Of a stretch of DNA of 64,000 nt, positions 24,803-32,709 are shown piece after piece. This DNA comes from CAYRHN01 sp964424115 (lineage in GTDB: Bacteria > Chloroflexota > Anaerolineae > Anaerolineales > Anaerolineaceae): NCBI GenBank assembly GCA_964424115.1, contig CAYRHN010000006.1, positions 62,001-126,000 on the forward strand, in the 5' to 3' direction. The stretch's first letter is position 1. Every line of letters begins with the position of its first letter. The notes beneath the pieces are model-generated. The model saw only the letters and a program-made list of their open reading frames with translations, had not been told where the DNA came from and made no database searches. Made by a program: the position numbers and the translations under genes.

Positions 24803-27162
24803 TGCTGACATTAACTTCGCTTGATTACACCTTGAACCTTGACCCGGAGAAAGGCACATTCTCCGTGATCCCGCATGATGAACGCTTCCCTGCGGTGGAA
24901 AACGCCCGCCTGGAAGTGGTCTTCCGCCAGTCCGGCAAGACGCAGCGCCTGCCCGGCGGAGCATGGAAGACAGTCAGCGCCCAGCCCTTCGAAAAATCCT
25001 CCTCGCCGCACGGGCCGCTGCACGGGGTGACCTTGAACCTGCACCCGGGCAACAGCGGGCTGCGCCTGGTTCTCACCTTTGCCCTGCTGCCGGAACGCCC
25101 GCTGGTGTTGTGGAAGGTGGAGCTGGACAACCTGGGCATGGCGCCGGTTTTCGTGGAACGCATCGAACTGCTGCAAGCCGATTGCCCCGCCTGGCTGGGA
25201 TCGCCTGACTTCGCCTTCTATTGCAACGGCTGGCAATCCTGGTCTTACAGCGCCGCCTATGCGGCTGACCAGGGCATCCGCCGCACGCGCCTGGGGCCGA
25301 TCCAGGGGCCGCTGTCTCGCAACGCGGGCACCCCCCAGCACGCCCGTCCGGGGGCTTATTCCAGCGACCTGTTCGGGGTGATCGGCGACCGGCGCAAACG
25401 GCGCGGGCTACTCCTGGGGTTGCTCTCCGAACGGCAGCATTTTGGCAGCCTGGAAGCGCGCCGGGACAGGCCGGTTGTGCGCCTGTGGGCCAACGGCGAC
25501 AGCGCGCGGCTGGATGCGGGCTGCCGCATGGAGACCGATTGGGCGGCCTTGTTTGCCTTTTCGCCGGACCAGCCGGATGCGCTGGCCCCGTACCTGGACG
25601 CGGTGGCGCGGGAGAATGCCGTGTCGTCGCAGGAGCAGGTGGAAGCGCCGGCCGGGTGGTGTTCCTGGTACTATTTTTACCAAAATTTGCGCGCCACCCA
25701 GGTGGAGGACAACCTGCGGGCGGTTGTGCAGCTGCGCGAACGCCTGCCGCTCTCGCTGGTGCAGATCGACGATGGTTTTGAACGCCAGGTGGGAGACTGG
25801 TTCCAGTTCTCCAAACGTTTTCCCCACGGGGTGGCCGGACTGGCAGAGCAGATCAGCGCGGCGGGGTTGGTGCCCGGCCTGTGGTTGGCTCCGTTCATCG
25901 TCCACCCGGACGCGGAAGTGCAGCGGCGCCATCCCGACTGGATCTTGCGCGGCAGGTTCAATACTCCGGTGAATGCCGGGTTCATTTGGGACCGTTTCAC
26001 CACAGCGTTGGATCTGACCCATCCGGAGGCGCTGGATTATGCCTGCCGGGTGGTGCAGACCGCGGCGCAGGAGCGTTCCCCATCCGGGGAGGGTTGGGGC
26101 TTTCCTTACCTGAAACTGGATTTTCTGTATGCCGGGGCATTGGCAGGCCGTCACCGCGACCCCACCCGCACGCGCGCGCAGGTGCTGCGAACCGGACTGG
26201 AGGCACTGCGCCGGGCTGCCGGGCCGCAGACCTTCCTGCTGGGCTGCGGGGTGCCGCTGGGGCCGTCTCTGGGTCTGTTCGATGCGATGCGCATCGGTGC
26301 GGATGTCAGCGGCGATTGGACGCCCAGACACTTTCATATTCAATCCTTGTTCAAGAACGAGCCGCAGATGCCCTCGGCCCGCAATTCCATCCAGAATATC
26401 CTCACTCGCGCCAGTCTGCACCGGCGCTGGTGGATCAATGATCCGGATTGCCTGTTGCTGCGCCCCGAGACCAACCTGTCCCTGACCGAGGTGCAATCGC
26501 TGGCCAGCGTGATCGGCCTGACCGGTGGGAGCCTGCTGGTCTCGGACGATTTGCAGCGCCTGCCGCCCGAGCGGCTGCGCCTGGCCGAGGTGCTGCTGCC
26601 GGGGCTGCCGGGGCGGGCTGAGGTGCTGGACTGGCTGGATGCCACCACGCCCTGCCGCCTGCGCATGGATGTTCACGGATGCCTGGGCAGCTGGCATGTG
26701 TTGGGCTTCTTTAATTGGGGCGAGAAGGCCCAAACAGCAGCCCTCTCCCTGGCGGATTACCACCTGGCGGACGGCGACTATTGGGCGCGGTCTTTCTGGG
26801 ATGGCCAAACCTACCGCTGGAGCGCGGATAAGCCGCTGGCGCTTCGGAATATCCCCCCGCACGGCGGGGTGGTGCTGGCGGTGCGCCCGGCCCTGGCGGC
26901 TGATACCCCGCAGTACCTGGGCAGCGGATTACACCTCTCACAGGGGTTGGAGGTGAGCGAATGGCAGATCCAGGAGGGACAGGTGCGGGCGGTCTTCAGT
27001 CTTCCGCGCCGTGCGGAGGGCGAGGTGGAATGGCTGCTTCCCGGTGCGCCGCTGCAGGCTGAGCTGGATGGGCAGACCTGCGCCTGGCGGGCGCTGGGCG
27101 GCTCACGCTATGCTTTCCAGGCGGCCTTCCAGCAGCGCGGAGAGCTGGTGATCCGGTTCTAG
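24802..27162 (+). CDS. GH36 alpha-galactosidase
   Basis: A 786-residue GH36 enzyme that hydrolyses alpha-galactosides. An N-terminal beta-sandwich precedes the TIM barrel with W-C-S-W-Y-Y-F-Y. The nucleophile is Asp440 in Y-L-K-L-D-F-L-Y-A-G and the acid/base is Asp501 in R-I-G-A-D-V-S-G-D-W; the 61-residue separation agrees with characterised GH36 members. No signal peptide is seen, so it is cytoplasmic. Its ATG shares one base with the stop of the DtxR-type gene. The stop codon shares a CTAG with the stop of the convergent histidine kinase gene. Confidence 0.9.
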   Translation: MLTLTSLDYTLNLDPEKGTFSVIPHDERFPAVENARLEVVFRQSGKTQRLPGGAWKTVSAQPFEKSSSPHGPLHGVTLNLHPGNSGLRLVLTFALLPERPLVLWKVELDNLGMAPVFVERIELLQADCPAWLGSPDFAFYCNGWQSWSYSAAYAADQGIRRTRLGPIQGPLSRNAGTPQHARPGAYSSDLFGVIGDRRKRRGLLLGLLSERQHFGSLEARRDRPVVRLWANGDSARLDAGCRMETDWAALFAFSPDQPDALAPYLDAVARENAVSSQEQVEAPAGWCSWYYFYQNLRATQVEDNLRAVVQLRERLPLSLVQIDDGFERQVGDWFQFSKRFPHGVAGLAEQISAAGLVPGLWLAPFIVHPDAEVQRRHPDWILRGRFNTPVNAGFIWDRFTTALDLTHPEALDYACRVVQTAAQERSPSGEGWGFPYLKLDFLYAGALAGRHRDPTRTRAQVLRTGLEALRRAAGPQTFLLGCGVPLGPSLGLFDAMRIGADVSGDWTPRHFHIQSLFKNEPQMPSARNSIQNILTRASLHRRWWINDPDCLLLRPETNLSLTEVQSLASVIGLTGGSLLVSDDLQRLPPERLRLAEVLLPGLPGRAEVLDWLDATTPCRLRMDVHGCLGSWHVLGFFNWGEKAQTAALSLADYHLADGDYWARSFWDGQTYRWSADKPLALRNIPPHGGVVLAVRPALAADTPQYLGSGLHLSQGLEVSEWQIQEGQVRAVFSLPRRAEGEVEWLLPGAPLQAELDGQTCAWRALGGSRYAFQAAFQQRGELVIRF

Positions 27163-28943
27163 ACCACCGGCAGGGAGAAAAAGAAGGTGCTGCCTTTGCC
27201 GACCTGGCTGACAGCCCAGATGCGCCCGTTGTGCGCCTCCACGATATGGCGGGCGATGGAGAGGCCCAACCCCGTCCCGCCGCCCGAGCGGCTGCGGTCG
27301 GCCTTGTAGAAGCGTTCAAAGATGCGCGGCAGATCCTCGGCCTCAATTCCCACCCCGCTATCCTGGACAGAGAAGACGATCCCGCCGCTTTCGGGGTGGG
27401 CATCCACCACGATCTCTCCCCCGGCGGGGGTGAACTTGACCGCGTTGTGCAGCAGGTTGATCAACACCTGCCCCACCCGTTCGGGGTCGGCGTTGACCCG
27501 CGGCAGGTCGGCGGGGATTTGCAGGCGCAGGGTCAGCCCGGCCCGTTCCGCCTGCATCTGCATGCGCTCCACTGCCGGGGCGGCCAGCTCGCGGGGCTGG
27601 ATCATTTGCCGCACGAGCGGCACCTTGCCGGATTCAATGCGCGAAAGCTCCAGTAGTTCATGTACCATCTGGGTCAGGTTGTCGATCTCCTGATCCATGC
27701 GGCTTAGGAAACGGCGGGCAGCGGGGGGGTCTTCCAGTGCGCCTTCCTGGAGCGTCTCGGTCAGGGCTTTTAGCGAGGCCAGGGGAGTGCGCAGCTCGTG
27801 GGAGACATTGCTGACAAAATCCCGCCGGACGCTTTCCAACCGGCGCAGGCGGGTGAGATCCTGGATGACGATGAGGGTGCTGCCGGGCATGGCCTCGCCG
27901 AGCGGAGAGGCAATAGCCTGGATGAAGAGATGATCGAGGGCGGTTTCAAGGGTGATGGATTGCACAGCCTGGTTGGATTGGGTCTTGCGCCACAAATCGA
28001 CCAGCTGGTGCTGGCGTGCCACGGCGATCAGCGATTGCCCGGCTACGTCCGCGGCAGGCAGGCCGAAGATGGTGCGGGCGGCCGGGTTGATGCTTTGCAC
28101 CAGCCCGTCCTGATCCACAATGAGGATGCCGTCGGTCATTTGTTCCAGGATGGTGGAGAGCTTGCTTTGCTCGGCCTTGAAGCGGTTATTTTGCGAGGCC
28201 AGGCGGCTTTCTAACTGGTTGAAGGCGGTTTCTAGGGTGGCGATCTCATCCGCGGAGCGCGGCGCTTCCGGCAGGTCGCCGCCGGGCGGGGTGATGCGCA
28301 GGACGTTGGCGGTCAGGCGGCGCAGCGGCTGGGTGGTGTGGGAGGTGAGCAGGATGGAGAGGGCGATGCCGAGCAGAGCGGCCAGCAGGGCCGCGACCAG
28401 GATGGTGCCGCGCACGTTCTGCAACTGCTGGTCAACCTCTTGCAAGGGCAGGGCCAGGCGCACCACGGCGGTCACCTCGCCGCTGGTGTCCTTGATCGGC
28501 ACGGCAGCGTACAGCATTTGTACAGCAAGGGTATCGCTGAAATGGGTCTGGGTGGCCTCGTTCCCGGCCAGGGCCTGCTGGAATTCCGGGCGGTTGCGGT
28601 GATTTTCCATCAGGGCGGGATCAGAGTTGGAGTCGGCCAGCACGCTGCCGTCCGGCAGGATGACGGTCATGCGCGCGCCGCTCAGGGCGGCGTTCCGGCG
28701 GGCAAAATCCTCGATCTGCCGGGCGTCGCTGCCGTCCTGGAGCATTTGCGAGGTTTCCAGGGCCACCAGGCGGGTTTCGATCAGCAAATGATCGCTGAGA
28801 GTGTGCTGAATGTTACGGGCGAGCACATCCATCAGGTACAGGCTCAACCCGCCAACCGCTGCCACCAGGATCAGGATGGTGACCGCGGCCGTGCGCCAGC
28901 GCAGATTGAGGCGGAAGCCGGGTTTCAACGCGTTATCCTTCAA
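27159..28943 (-). CDS. PhoR-like sensor histidine kinase
   Basis: A 594-residue kinase. Transmembrane segments at about 20-40 and 179-200 flank an extracytoplasmic sensor domain. HAMP (200-255), PAS (265-365) and HisKA with His382 in FVSNVSHELRTPLAS follow. The HATPase domain has N-L-L-H-N-A-V-K-F-T and G-T-G-L-G-L-S-I-A. The start is a TTG overlapping the response-regulator gene by 11 bp, with no in-frame ATG nearby. It partners the preceding OmpR-type regulator. The pair closes an operon of polysaccharide genes, suggesting envelope-related sensing. Confidence 0.9.
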   Translation of the reverse strand: MKDNALKPGFRLNLRWRTAAVTILILVAAVGGLSLYLMDVLARNIQHTLSDHLLIETRLVALETSQMLQDGSDARQIEDFARRNAALSGARMTVILPDGSVLADSNSDPALMENHRNRPEFQQALAGNEATQTHFSDTLAVQMLYAAVPIKDTSGEVTAVVRLALPLQEVDQQLQNVRGTILVAALLAALLGIALSILLTSHTTQPLRRLTANVLRITPPGGDLPEAPRSADEIATLETAFNQLESRLASQNNRFKAEQSKLSTILEQMTDGILIVDQDGLVQSINPAARTIFGLPAADVAGQSLIAVARQHQLVDLWRKTQSNQAVQSITLETALDHLFIQAIASPLGEAMPGSTLIVIQDLTRLRRLESVRRDFVSNVSHELRTPLASLKALTETLQEGALEDPPAARRFLSRMDQEIDNLTQMVHELLELSRIESGKVPLVRQMIQPRELAAPAVERMQMQAERAGLTLRLQIPADLPRVNADPERVGQVLINLLHNAVKFTPAGGEIVVDAHPESGGIVFSVQDSGVGIEAEDLPRIFERFYKADRSRSGGGTGLGLSIARHIVEAHNGRIWAVSQVGKGSTFFFSLPVV

Positions 28944-29643
28944 AACGGTAGCCGGCGCCGCGCACGGTCACCAGGCGGGAGGGGTTGGCGGGGTCGGGTT
29001 CGATCTTCTCGCGCAGCCAGCGGATATGCACATCCACGGTGCGGCTGTCTCCGGAGTATTCCCAGCCCCAGACCATCTCGAGGATGGTATCTCGTGAAAG
29101 CACCTGGCGGGCATGTTGGGCCAGGCAGAGCATCAGTTCGTATTCCTTGGGCTTGAGCGGCAGGGCCTGCCCACGCAGGCGCACTTCCCGCCGCCCGGCA
29201 TCCACTTGCAGGTCGCCAAACGAGAGTACCTGGACGGGCGCGGCATCGGGGGCGGCCGGGGCGTTTTCTTCGCGGATCAGGCGCACGCGGCGCAGCATGG
29301 CTTTCACCCGCGCCATCAGTTCGCGCATGCTGAATGGCTTGGTCTGGTAATCGTCGGCGCCCACCTCCAGACCCACCACGCGGTCCACCTCGTCGTCGCG
29401 GGCGGTGAGCATAATCACGGGCGTGTTCATCTCACCGCGCAGGATGCGGCACACTTCAAAACCGTCAAGGCCGGGCAGCATCACATCCAGGATGATGAGA
29501 TCGGGCCGGACGCGCCGGGCGGTCTCCAGGGCGGCGTTGCCGTCTCCGGCGGTGTGCACCTCGTAGCCCTGGCGTTTCAGATTATAGGCCAGGGTCTCCT
29601 GCAGGGTCAGTTCATCCTCAACCACCAGGATCTTTTCGCTCAT
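28933..29643 (-). CDS. OmpR/PhoB-type response regulator
   Basis: A 236-residue protein. The receiver domain has acidic residues E9/D10, phospho-acceptor Asp53 (I-I-L-D-V-M-L-P-G), T-A-R and K in the usual places. The C-terminal winged helix ends R-W-L-R-E-K-I-E-P-D-P-A-N-P..V-R-G-A-G-Y-R-F. The ATG overlaps the glycosyltransferase stop by 4 bp, and its own 3' end overlaps the kinase start. Confidence 0.95.
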   Translation of the reverse strand: MSEKILVVEDELTLQETLAYNLKRQGYEVHTAGDGNAALETARRVRPDLIILDVMLPGLDGFEVCRILRGEMNTPVIMLTARDDEVDRVVGLEVGADDYQTKPFSMRELMARVKAMLRRVRLIREENAPAAPDAAPVQVLSFGDLQVDAGRREVRLRGQALPLKPKEYELMLCLAQHARQVLSRDTILEMVWGWEYSGDSRTVDVHIRWLREKIEPDPANPSRLVTVRGAGYRFEG

Positions 29644-30854
29644 TTTTTTACCATTCCTTCCAGCAGGCGGCGCAGGTCTTCGGCCAGGCGGGCGCGGTCA
29701 AAATGCTCTTCCAGGTAGCGCCGCCCGGAACTTCCCATCTGGCGGGCGTTCTGCGGGTCGGCGGCCAGGCTTTCCGCGGCCTGGGCCAGGGCAGCGGCGT
29801 CGCCGGGCGGCACGAAGAGGCCGGCCCCGGCGGCTTCCACCACCTGGCGAATGACGCCGTCAATGACCAGCAGGATCGGCCGTCCGGCGGCCATGTAATC
29901 GAATACCTTGTTGGGGTAGGTGGTCTTGTACAGCTCGATCGGCTTGAGGATGGCAATGCAGGCGTCTGCCCCGGCCAGCACGCCGCTCATCTCATTCTTG
30001 ACCACCGGCGGGAGGAAGAGGACGTTCTCCAGTCCCTTTTCGGCGGCCCGGCGCTGCAAGGCGGCTTTCTCCTTGCCGTCGCCGACAAAGACATAACAGA
30101 TATTGGCCGCACGGGTTTGCCCGGCGGCATCCAGGATCACCTCCAGGTCGTTGGACATGCCGTGCGCCCCGGCATACAGGATGACGAAGCGCTCCTCCAG
30201 GCGGTGCTTGCTGCGGAAGGCGCTGCCGTCGTCATGGGGGTCAAACATGCTCCCATCGGCGCCATTGGGGATGAGGGCTACATTCTTCCCGCCCCGCGAG
30301 CGGACATGTTCCACATAGCCGGGCGAGTTGACCATCAACTGGTCGGCGCGGTGATAAAGGAAGCGCTCCAGCCAGAGGGACAGGCGGATCAAGATCTTGT
30401 TGCGCAGCACGCCCACCGCGATGGCAAAGGCCGGCCAGAGGTCCCGCACCTCGAAGAGGAAGCGCGCCCCTTTCAGCCGCGCCAGCAGCCAGGCGGAGAC
30501 GCCCTGGAAGATGGGCGGGGAGGTGCCCCACACCAAATCCACGCTGCGCACCCCCAGGCCGACCCAGAAAGAGGAGAACATGAAGCTGAAAAAGCTGAAC
30601 ACGCGGTGAACAAAACTGCGGTGCAGGGCGGAGTAGGTGTAGGTGCGCAGGATGGTGATCCCCGCTTCGGGCTGCTCTTTTTCCACCCATTTCACTCGCC
30701 CGGCCCGGGATTTTCCGGTCAGATAGCTGACCGGGCTGGCGATGACGGTGACCTGGTGCCCGTGGGAGACCAGGTGGCGAGCCAGTTCGTAATGGCGCGT
30801 GCCGCCTGCTTCATCAAGGGTCACAAAGGCCTGGTGGATGATCAGGATATGCAT
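29640..30854 (-). CDS. GT4-family glycosyltransferase
   Basis: A 404-residue GT-B glycosyltransferase of the WbuB-like group: N-terminal H-I-L-I-I-H-Q-A-F, central ALIPNGADGSMF and the C-terminal retaining GT4 signature E-L-Y-K-T-T-Y-P-N-K-V-F-D-Y-M-A-A-G-R-P. It transfers a sugar from a nucleotide donor during surface polysaccharide or glycan assembly. It lies 4 nt after the heparinase-like gene and overlaps the response-regulator start. Confidence 0.9.
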   Translation of the reverse strand: MHILIIHQAFVTLDEAGGTRHYELARHLVSHGHQVTVIASPVSYLTGKSRAGRVKWVEKEQPEAGITILRTYTYSALHRSFVHRVFSFFSFMFSSFWVGLGVRSVDLVWGTSPPIFQGVSAWLLARLKGARFLFEVRDLWPAFAIAVGVLRNKILIRLSLWLERFLYHRADQLMVNSPGYVEHVRSRGGKNVALIPNGADGSMFDPHDDGSAFRSKHRLEERFVILYAGAHGMSNDLEVILDAAGQTRAANICYVFVGDGKEKAALQRRAAEKGLENVLFLPPVVKNEMSGVLAGADACIAILKPIELYKTTYPNKVFDYMAAGRPILLVIDGVIRQVVEAAGAGLFVPPGDAAALAQAAESLAADPQNARQMGSSGRRYLEEHFDRARLAEDLRRLLEGMVKK

Positions 30855-30858
30855 AGGC

Positions 30859-32709
30859 TCATTGTATCAAAATATTGGTGTTCAGCCGCAGGGGAGCGAA
30901 ACCGGAATAAGCGGCGCGCAGGGAGAGGGCGGGTTGTTTGACCCCATAAGTGGGGGAATGCCAGCCGAGGGTGGGCTGTTCTTCCGGGGCGCCCTTTAAC
31001 ACCTTACCGGCGCGGATCAACTGCATCTCCAGCGGGCGGCCGGAATCCTCGCTGAGGGAAATCTCCAACCGGATGGGGCCGTCTCCTCCGCGCAGGCGCA
31101 GCACCTGTCCGTCCAGTTCCCACTCCCAATCCGGCAGCAGCCAGTGGATGCGGAAGATGTGGGCAGCGGCGCGCCCGCCGGCGGGCAGCAGATCGTCATG
31201 CACCAGCCAGCCGTCGGACTGCTGCTCCACCGTGCGGCGGTGGAGGATGCCCCTGCGGCGGTAGCCGTCATGCTCGGCAATTTGCACGTTGGAGAAGGGC
31301 GAGTCCAGGCGCAGCCCCTGGGCCCAATCCAGCCAGAGGAAGCGCCCGGCGCGGGTCATCTGGTTTTGCCCGTCCACCTCAATGGTGTTGTGGTTGCGGG
31401 TGTGGGCCAGGCCGTTCTCCCAGGGCTGGGCGGCGTTGTACTGGAAGGTGCCGGCATCCAGGGCGATGTTTTGACCGCGGAACCACAGATCCAGGTGAAG
31501 CTGGTCGGCATGGGCGGGGCGGCTGGAGTAATGCTCGCAGTGCAGGAAGGTGCGCAGCGGCTCGGCGGAGGTGAGGGTGTTGGCGTTGGAGAGCGGCGCG
31601 CCCAGCAGCCAGGTGGCCTGCGAATCCCATTCGCCGGGCGGCAGGATGTGCTGGTTGAGGAAAGCCCAGCCGGCTGCCTGGAGGGTGGGGCGAAAGTCGT
31701 TGAACAGGCCGCCGGCCAGGGGTAAAATGCGCGCGCCGTCGTTGTGCCCCAGGTTGGGGGCCAGGCCGCTGGAAAGGTCGACGCAGGCGGCCAGCCAACG
31801 CGTGGCATCGGCCAATTTCTTGCGGGTCGCCTCCGGCAGGTTTTCGCCGGCCCGGCGGGCGATGTGTTCCATCCAGACCGCCAGGGTGAGGAACAGGCGG
31901 TGGTAATTGGTGGAATGCTGAACATAGGTGCCGTCAGCAGAGACCTGCTTCTTGACCGCCTGGTTGAAGGCATCCCAGCCCAGGCGGCGCCAGTCGGGGG
32001 CGTCGGTGTGCGTGTTCAGCAGCACCCCGGCGGTGTACAGCCCCACCGCCTCGCTGACCAGGTGGTTGTTATTCTGGGCGCGGGCGTAGCACATGGTCGC
32101 CGGGATGCGCGCGGCGTGTTGGGCCAGCACCTCCTGCAGCCAGTTGCGCCGGCTTTCGGTGGTGTGGGGCGAGCGGTCGAATAATTCTGCGGCGCAGTTG
32201 AGCGCGATCAGGCGCAGGGCCACCTCCTGCCCGGAGGTCCAATGCGGCCCCAGGTTGGGGGGATTGGTACGGCAAAATTCCTCGGCGGTTTCCCAGAAGA
32301 GGCGGGCATCATCTTCGCTGCCTTGTTGGCGGTACTCCCAGCCCAGCAGAACGGCCCAATCGAAGCGGGCCGGTTCCCACAGGTATTTCACATCCTCCAC
32401 GCCCCAGCTTACCTGGCGAGTCTCATACAGGGTCCAGTGATAGAGGGGGCGGCGGCTGCCAATCTGCTCAAGCAGGTTCTTAGAGGCGTCCATCGCCCAG
32501 GTGCGGTCCAACACCAGCGGAAAGCGGTACTCCGCCAGGGTGATGGACGAAGGCTGGACAGAGGGCGGGGGCGCCTCGGGCGCCGACCCGGCGGGCATGC
32601 TGCGCCGGTAGTGGCCGGTGGCCAGTCCCAGGCGGTAAATACCCAGCTGGAGCATTTGTTCCAGCCCCAGGGTACGCAGCGCTTTCCAGGTGGTGGTTAG
32701 AGAGGGCAT
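30859..32709 (-). CDS. Heparinase II/III-family protein
   Basis: A 616-residue protein. The N-terminal half is an alpha-toroid domain (WTSGQEVALRLIA, NNNHLVSEA). The C-terminal half has the heparinase II/III beta-sheet motif HADQLHLDLWFRGQNI, then D-A-G-T-F-Q-Y and H-N-T-I-E-V-D-G-Q-N-Q-M. Such proteins in polysaccharide clusters are lyases or hydrolases of uronate-containing glycans. No signal peptide is apparent. Its ATG overlaps the oxidoreductase stop (TGATG). Confidence 0.85.
   Translation of the reverse strand: MPSLTTTWKALRTLGLEQMLQLGIYRLGLATGHYRRSMPAGSAPEAPPPSVQPSSITLAEYRFPLVLDRTWAMDASKNLLEQIGSRRPLYHWTLYETRQVSWGVEDVKYLWEPARFDWAVLLGWEYRQQGSEDDARLFWETAEEFCRTNPPNLGPHWTSGQEVALRLIALNCAAELFDRSPHTTESRRNWLQEVLAQHAARIPATMCYARAQNNNHLVSEAVGLYTAGVLLNTHTDAPDWRRLGWDAFNQAVKKQVSADGTYVQHSTNYHRLFLTLAVWMEHIARRAGENLPEATRKKLADATRWLAACVDLSSGLAPNLGHNDGARILPLAGGLFNDFRPTLQAAGWAFLNQHILPPGEWDSQATWLLGAPLSNANTLTSAEPLRTFLHCEHYSSRPAHADQLHLDLWFRGQNIALDAGTFQYNAAQPWENGLAHTRNHNTIEVDGQNQMTRAGRFLWLDWAQGLRLDSPFSNVQIAEHDGYRRRGILHRRTVEQQSDGWLVHDDLLPAGGRAAAHIFRIHWLLPDWEWELDGQVLRLRGGDGPIRLEISLSEDSGRPLEMQLIRAGKVLKGAPEEQPTLGWHSPTYGVKQPALSLRAAYSGFAPLRLNTNILIQ

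Noticed and set aside
30854..30880. TACAAT 6 nt before the GT4 start, as in the leaderless genes
   Set aside because: Here the hexamer is part of the coding end of the heparinase-like gene (codons ATA CAA TGA), and the gene sits inside an operon, so it is probably coincidental.
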